Shown here one piece after another: positions 58,385-64,000 of a stretch of 64,000 nt of DNA. The notes below the pieces were generated by a model. That model had not been told where the DNA came from and made no database searches. It worked only from the letters and a program-made list of their open reading frames with translations. The translations under genes and the position numbers were made by a program. This DNA is from Scenedesmus sp. ARA3 (lineage: Eukaryota > Chlorophyta > Chlorophyceae > Sphaeropleales > Scenedesmaceae): positions 250,746 to 314,745 of the forward strand of contig RWJK01001313.1 in NCBI GenBank assembly GCA_004335835.1. Reading direction: 5' to 3'. Each line of letters starts with the position of its first letter. The first letter of the stretch is position 1.

Positions 58385-61300
58385 CTGAGCACGCACACCG
58401 CCTAGCCGCCTGCGCCGCCCAGCTACTGCGCCGCTTGCAGCTGCCGCTGCTGCAGCAGATGCCCTGCTGCCTGACGTCTGACCGTGCTGCTGCTGCTGCT
58501 GCTGAGGCATGCTGCCGGTCAGGGCCACTACCCGATCCAGGAAGCGCTGCATCCAGTCCACCCCAGGCCTGTGCCGCAGCATTGCAAGCGCCCAAATCGT
58601 TGCAGACAGCTGCGCACTGTCCATTGTAGGTATGTGCTGCCTCAGCTGCACAAGGTACAGGTCCAGCCACTGCGGCTGCGGCTGCAGATCTAGCTGTGCA
58701 AGCGCCCAAATTGTGAAAGAGAAGTCTCTAGGCTGGAAGGCAGGCAGCAGCTGCTGCGATGCAGCAAGGAATGCGCGCGACCATGCCTCTGGGGGCTGGT
58801 AGCGCAGCATTGCCATCGCTCCTAAAGTGTTAGCCAGCGTCTGCGGGCAGTACAGGTCAGCTGCTGCTGCAGCAGCAGCTGTATTGCTGGACGATGTACT
58901 GCCTGCACTGCTTGTACTGCTGCTGCTGCTGCTGCTGTGTGCAGCCAGCAGCCGCCGGCCCGCTGCTGCTGCTGGCCCAAGGCCCCTGCCAGCTGCCACT
59001 GCCCCTGCCACAGAAGCCGTCCTGTTGAGCAGGCGGCTGCTGCAGCTGCAGAACGTGGCCATAAATGCTGCGTTGGGTGTGGCTTTCAGGCGAGCCAGGC
59101 ACAGCAGTATGTTGGTCAGCTCGCTTGGCGTCATGCCTGGCAGCCTGTGGTGAGCCTCCACTGCAACGCGCTGCAGCCAGCGGGCATCTGCAGCAACAAC
59201 GATGACAGTAGGAACAGTACGAAACACGTGAGCTCACGCTGTGCTCCTACATCAAGAATGTCTCAGACATGAGATACACGCGCATGCTTCAAACCAAGCA
59301 TCAAACAGATGCTGTGTGCCAATCAAGTGCCAGCATGCAACACGCAAGCGCACTGAACGCGGCAAAAGAACCACAGCAAGAATACGCCCCATGAGGTACC
59401 AACTAAGTTGACATAATGACGGAACAAGCAGCACAGGGTTTCAACCAAAATCAACAGTAGCAGCAGTGGCGCGGCTCCCAGGTAACTCACCTGGCTGCAG
59501 GCGCATGCGCACCACGCCAACCAGCAAGCACGCCACATCCCTGGCTGTGGCTGACCCCACTGCCCTGTAGCTGCAATACATTAACTCAGACAGCCACCGC
59601 CCCAGCAGCCTGCTGCTGCTGCTGCTGCTGCTGAAGCCAGTGCTGCTGCTGCTGCTGCCGCTGGGTGGGGCTAGCACTCCCAGTGTGCCCAAGCCCCAGG
59701 CTAGCAGTGCGAGGTCGGTGGCAGTGGCTGCCTGCAGCTGCGGCTGCGTCTGCGCCAGCAGCCTGGCAAGCAGCCCTCGGCTCAGCGGCATCTGCAGCGC
59801 ACAATCGCAGAAGCAGAACGATGTCAAGAAAGAGTGCAGAGTGCCGAAGAGAATGCGAATGTGATGTAGCAGCATTGCCGGGGGTGAACCTGCTACACAA
59901 AGTGCACTTGTTACGGCTGCAGCCACAGGGGCGCAGCATACAGCAGCCTCAACACACCTCGACACTAACCCGCTGTCTGCCCATACAACAGCACAAGAAC
60001 GCTTACACTACATGGAAAGTGCTGGCCTACAAGCGACTACCCTTGACTCTGGTTTACACACCTGCAGCTTTGCCATCGCCCACACCAGTGTGCTGCTGCC
60101 CTGAGCCTTCAGCTGAGGCAGCAGCCTGCCAGCAGCAGCAGCGCAGCTGGCTTGCCAAGCAGGCCCCGGCTGCTGGCCCCAGGCACACATCACCCGCAGC
60201 ACATTGACAAAGCCCTGGGCCTGAAACCCAACTGGTCTGCTGCCTCTTGGTATCGCTGCTGCTGCTGCTGCTGCTGCTGGCTCAGCCTGATGGTCAATGC
60301 TGGAGCTGCCATCGACACTGCTGCCTTCTGCGGGAGCACTGCTGCTGCTGCTGCTGCTGGCAAGGTGATCCTCAGTGCTGCTGCCATTGATGCTGGCATC
60401 TGGCACATCACCATTGCTGCTGCTGCTGTCGGCTGCTGCTGTACTGCCTGTGGCTTCCAGCTGCACCTGTACTGCCTGCATGTAGGCATCCAGCCACTGC
60501 TGCTTCGGCTGATGATTCAGCCGCACTAAACCCAGGCCCAGCAGGGACAGCTCCTGCGAGTTGAAGCTGGGCAGGCTGTTATAACATGTTTTTAAATAGC
60601 CTGACAGCCACTGCGGTGATGGCTGTGCCTCCAGCTGCGGCAGCGCATACAGCAGGTTTGCGAGCTCCTGCGGCTTGAAGAACTGCTGCTTGCTGGCAGC
60701 AGCCTGCAGCAGCACAGAAAGCAGCAGAAAAGCACAGTAACAGACAGCTGAGGAAACTAGCATCAAATCAGGTACATGGCCAAGTGTTCAATAACCAACG
60801 CTGCACTGCACAATTGCTCGGCAACACAGCTACGACAGCATAGTGCCTCGACTGCGATTGCATCAGCATCTTTGTTCAGCTACACGACCCTGCAGGTGGC
60901 ATCTGCGACTGTGAGTGGAGCAAAACACTCCACCCAACTTCACGCAGATATACACAGCAGCTCAGCCGCCACTGCAGCAGCCATGCTCGCCACATCACGA
61001 TTGCGCAGCTGTGTATTTACTGTGCACATGCGTCATTTTACATCACACATTCTCACCTGCAGCAGCGCCTGCCGCCACTGGCTAGAAGTGCCCCACCCCA
61101 TTCCGCCAACTGCCAGCGCTGCATTGCTGATGTGCTGCGGAGCAGCACCAGGCAGCTTTCCTGCAAAGGCTGCCAGGTAGCTTGCCTGAACCTTTTGTGA
61201 AACCCTGGCGCCTAAACCCAGCCTGTTGAGCGCCCACAGCGTGTTGGCGAGCTGGCGAGGACCGTAGTCCGGCACACACGCAGCAGTAGCTGAGGTGAGG

Positions 61301-62559
61301 TCTTGCAGGAGCTGCTGCAGCTGCTGCGGTTGCTGCTGCACTGCACTCGGCGGTACTGGCCCCATGATCTGGGCTAGGTGGGTGATGGCAGCGCTCACAT
61401 GCACTGGGTTGAAGTACGCTGTGTAGGTGCTAAACAGGTGCTGCAGCTGCTGCCATGACTTGGAGCGCTTGATGAGTGCTGTTAGCACGGCTGGCTCGCT
61501 GCGTAGCTGCAGCTGCAGCTGCCGCTGGCGCTGCTGCTGCTGGCGCAGCAGCTGCCGCAGTGCGAGCTGCTGCTGCAATGCAGCCATGGATGCAGCAGTG
61601 TCTTTGCTGGCTGCAGCAGTGCCTAGGTTTGGTTGCTGCTGCTGCTGAGCTTTTGCCTTGTCTCGCCGCTGCTGCTGCCGCTGCTGCCGCTGCTCCTGTG
61701 GATCCTGCAAGCTGCTGCTCCAGGCTGGCTTTTGCAGGAACAGCTGCTGCTGATGTTGCGGGGAAGCAGGACGCAGCAGGTGCATTTGTTCTGCAGCCCG
61801 CTGCTGCTGTTGCTGCTGCTGCTGTCTAGAGTGCTGCTGCTGCTGCTGCTGGTGCTGCTGCCACTGTGTTTGCAAGTCTGCAGGACCATTCGCCACCAGC
61901 TGCTGCAGCTGCAGCATGTCGCTGCGCAGCTGCAAGTCTTGCTCTGACAGCTGCTGGTCATCAGTGTATCCACTGCTGTTGTTGTCAGCGTCATCATCCT
62001 GCTGCAGCAAACAAACCCCCATGACGTGTGCAGAAAAGGCACTGTGTTGACCAGGTGATACTGATGCAGCAGCAACATGAACAGGCCCGTCAGCTGTCAG
62101 GCCAGCAAACGGATCAGCTGTCAGGTCAGCGCATGCACAGTGGAGCCTGTCATCTGCAGGCGAGCAGGCGAGCAGCAAAGCTTTTACTACCTTTGGCATG
62201 TAAGACTCCCTGCACCACCTACCTGCTGCTGCTGTCCAGACTTGCCTCGCCTGATGGCTGTGTGCAGCAGGGCACGTTGCTGGCTAGTCAGAGGCGCAGC
62301 AGCCGCCCGAACAAGGACCTGCAGGCACATAACACGGACACGCAAGAAGACAAATCAAACTACGTGCTCTCTGCAAGCCACACCATAGCCAGCCAGACAC
62401 AGAGCGCCCCCAGCAAGTCGGAGTCCCACCCTGAACACGCACCTTGCTACGCCCGCATCTGACTGGTGGTCTTCCGGTGCCTAGAGAGTTGACGTAGCTA
62501 TGGCTCGCGTACAGCCGGCTCAATGCGGCATCCATGACTGCACTGCTGCAGCCCTGCAT
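58004..62559 (-). CDS. octotricopeptide-repeat (OPR) organelle RNA-binding protein
   Basis: Exons in transcript order: 62559-62443, 62318-62223, 62001-61057, 60703-60062, 59791-59491, 59187-58004; all in phase; 1094 residues. Helical repeats carry the OPR/FASTK-like signature LANxLWALxxL...P...W: LIKRSKSWQQLQHLF; PRQLANTLWALNRLGL; PQELANLLYALPQLEAQPSPQWL; LALLAWGLGTLG; PQTLANTLGAMAML...PEAWSRAFL; DFSFTIWALAQLDLQPQPQWLDLY; QLSATIWALAMLRHRPGVDWMQRF. OPR proteins are greatly expanded in Chlorophyceae and control stability, processing or translation of single chloroplast or mitochondrial mRNAs. Long Gln-, Ser- and Ala-rich linkers separate the repeats. The N-terminus (MQGCSSAVMDAALSRLYASHS) could be a transit peptide, but start choice is uncertain. 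Target RNA unknown. Confidence 0.85.
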
Positions 62560-63161
62560 GCGATGCTGCTGGTCAGCTAGGTATGCATTATTTGTCTCAA
62601 CTGCATTGGTTGGATACCGATCTTCGTTTGTGCAACGCAAATGTCCAGCTGAGCCGTGTTTGTACGAAGAGCAGCAGTGAGAACAAGGTATGGCAGCTAG
62701 ATGAATTTCTCATGAGCTAAAGCTCCTTAACACAATTAACTTTGGGAACAGCACCAATTGGCATCCTTTGCTCACTCACCGTGCCAACCACACTCACAGG
62801 AGCAGTAGAGCTCACCCCAACCCCAACCCTGTCTGATAACAAGTTGTGGCACAGCACTTGCCGTTCACGCAAGCCGTTCATTTGAATGTGTTGATTGTTA
62901 TCAGGCATCAGTTGCTTCGTCGTGCTGATAGGTCTTGTTTTACTTCGCTGTTTTGATCTGCTCTGTTGCCATCTAGCTGTTCATCGCCTGCCTTGGCTAG
63001 CAGAGCCCAGCTTGCCAGGCCCAACTGGGCTTGGCGTGAACAGCATTTGTTGAGATTAGATAGGCGCCCGCATGCAGGGCCTGTAGTAGCTGCTTGACAC
63101 AGCAGAGCAGCAACCACACTCCAGGCCCTGTTGAGAAGCCCACAGGGCCGAACTCGCAGCC
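62560..63161. other. divergent promoter region
   Basis: About 600 bp between the OPR gene (-) and RPB1 (+). It is AT-richer than flanking exons, with a 10-bp inverted repeat at 62833-62904. No coding support. Confidence 0.5.
62833..62904. repeat. 10-bp inverted repeat CTGATAACAA / TTGTTATCAG
   Basis: Perfect arms at 62833-62842 and 62895-62904, separated by 52 bp, in the OPR/RPB1 divergent promoter. Could be paired factor sites. Confidence 0.5.
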
Positions 63162-64000
63162 ATGACGACCATGGATCGCTTCACGCCTAGCAGGGCACCA
63201 GTGAAGCGCGTGAAGGCCATCCAGCTGGGCGTGTGGGACCCCGAGGAGATTGTGAGTCCCCAGCAGTACCTGCTAACGCAGCAGCAGCAGCAGCTGTAGC
63301 CAGCAGCAACTGCCAAGCCACGCCATGCATGCCCCTTACTTGCACACGTATGCCTCAACCCGCAGAAAAAGTACTCGGTGTGCCATGTGGAGGCAGCAGA
63401 GCTGTATGAGAAGGGCAAGGCAAAGGCAGGCGGCCTGTCCGACCCTCACATGGGCACCATGGACAAATTTGGAGGCATCTGCTTAACAGATGGCGCAGGC
63501 ATGCACGACTGCCCCGGATACTTTGGGCACATAGAGCTGGGAGAGCCGGTGTACCACTGTGAGCGCCTGCTGGCACAGGCTGGAGCTTTTGCAGCAGCAC
63601 ATGAGCAGCAGCAGCAGCAGCAGTTGAAGCCGCATGGAAAGGTTGTGCAGCAGCACTCAAGCAGCAGCAGTATCCCTGCAGCGCTTCAAGCCAGCTGCAG
63701 CAACAGATCAAAGCATGCGAGCCATTCGCAGTCAGCGGTTGGGCTGCAGCAGCTGCTGGAGCGGAGATAGCTGTGCAGTGCACACCAGCTTGTGTTGCAC
63801 AGCATGCTCTGTTGGACTCGCAGCAGCTGCAGCAGTAGTGGCTATTCCGTATTGTGCTCATAGCATCCAAGCATGTTGCACAACATAGTTAGAACTCACA
63901 GGCTCGGCAGCAGTGTGCCGCATGCAGGAACAGGACTCACACTTGCAGCAGGCGCCATGCGCAGCGTTGTGCACATGTGCAAGCCTACACAAAAGCACAC
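63162..64000 (+). CDS. RPB1: RNA polymerase II largest subunit, N-terminal fragment
   Basis: Exons 63162-63251 and 63366-63558; the rest lies beyond the window, with 63559-64000 read as intron. The protein begins MTTMDRFTPSRAPVKRVKAI, then QLGVWDPEEI, KKYSVCHVEAAELYEKGKAK, GGLSDPHMGTMDK, DCPGYFGHIELGEPVYH, matching the clamp-head start of Pol II RPB1 (QFGVLSPEEI..., GGLxDPRxGxxDR, CPGHFGHIEL). Two of the four usual zinc ligands in CxxC...CxxH differ: the second Cys is Asp (CLTD) and the His is Tyr (CPGY). Intron 1 is only 114 bp. Start: two ATGs three codons apart; the first is used. Confidence 0.85.

Overview
This is nuclear DNA of a eukaryotic green alga, most likely a chlorophycean. The evidence is dense intron-split genes (GT-AG junctions that keep phase), coding regions loaded with CAG/GCA-encoded Gln, Ala and Ser runs, TGTAA polyadenylation signals after several stops, and an octotricopeptide-repeat (OPR) organelle RNA-binding protein. 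There are no bacterial operons, CRISPR arrays or rRNA genes. Species-level placement (for example Sphaeropleales) is inference only.

Layout, left to right: a Ser-rich exon (-, 1.5-2.6 kb); a foldback element (3.0-3.2 kb); an F-box-like leucine-rich-repeat gene (-, 3.7-6.9 kb); a small LEA-like, probably mitochondrial protein (+, 8.0-10.0 kb); an NTF2-like protein (-, 11.3-13.8 kb); a signal-peptide protein joining a degenerate copper type II monooxygenase-like region to a TLC-like membrane domain (+, 15.5-20.1 kb); a membrane-anchored U-box protein (-, 24.0-26.8 kb); repeat-rich intergenic DNA; a conserved-looking unknown (-, 31.2-34.4 kb); a 25-exon HEATR5/SWEETIE/Laa1-type HEAT-repeat gene (+, 35.7-51.0 kb, with a 13-N gap in one intron); a secreted ERV/ALR sulfhydryl-oxidase-type protein (+, 51.6-56.0 kb); an OPR protein (-, 58.0-62.6 kb); and the first two exons of RNA polymerase II subunit RPB1 (+, from 63.2 kb, running off the edge). 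Exon models were built by hand. Nearly every junction was checked for GT/AG and reading phase, and unresolved ones are stated. The genes are unrelated housekeeping or membrane-traffic functions, not a pathway cluster.

The most striking pattern is not a gene. Six of the multi-exon genes carry short direct copies of their own exon ends inside the neighbouring intron. Each copy spans the splice junction, sits about 70-250 bp from its parent, and often has the splice dinucleotide mutated. Two genes also have the segment containing their stop codon tandemly amplified. In parallel, many 3' splice sites are preceded by (CTG)n runs in place of an ordinary polypyrimidine tract. Together these suggest a genome in which local tandem duplication and CAG/CTG expansion continually create near-copies of splice sites.
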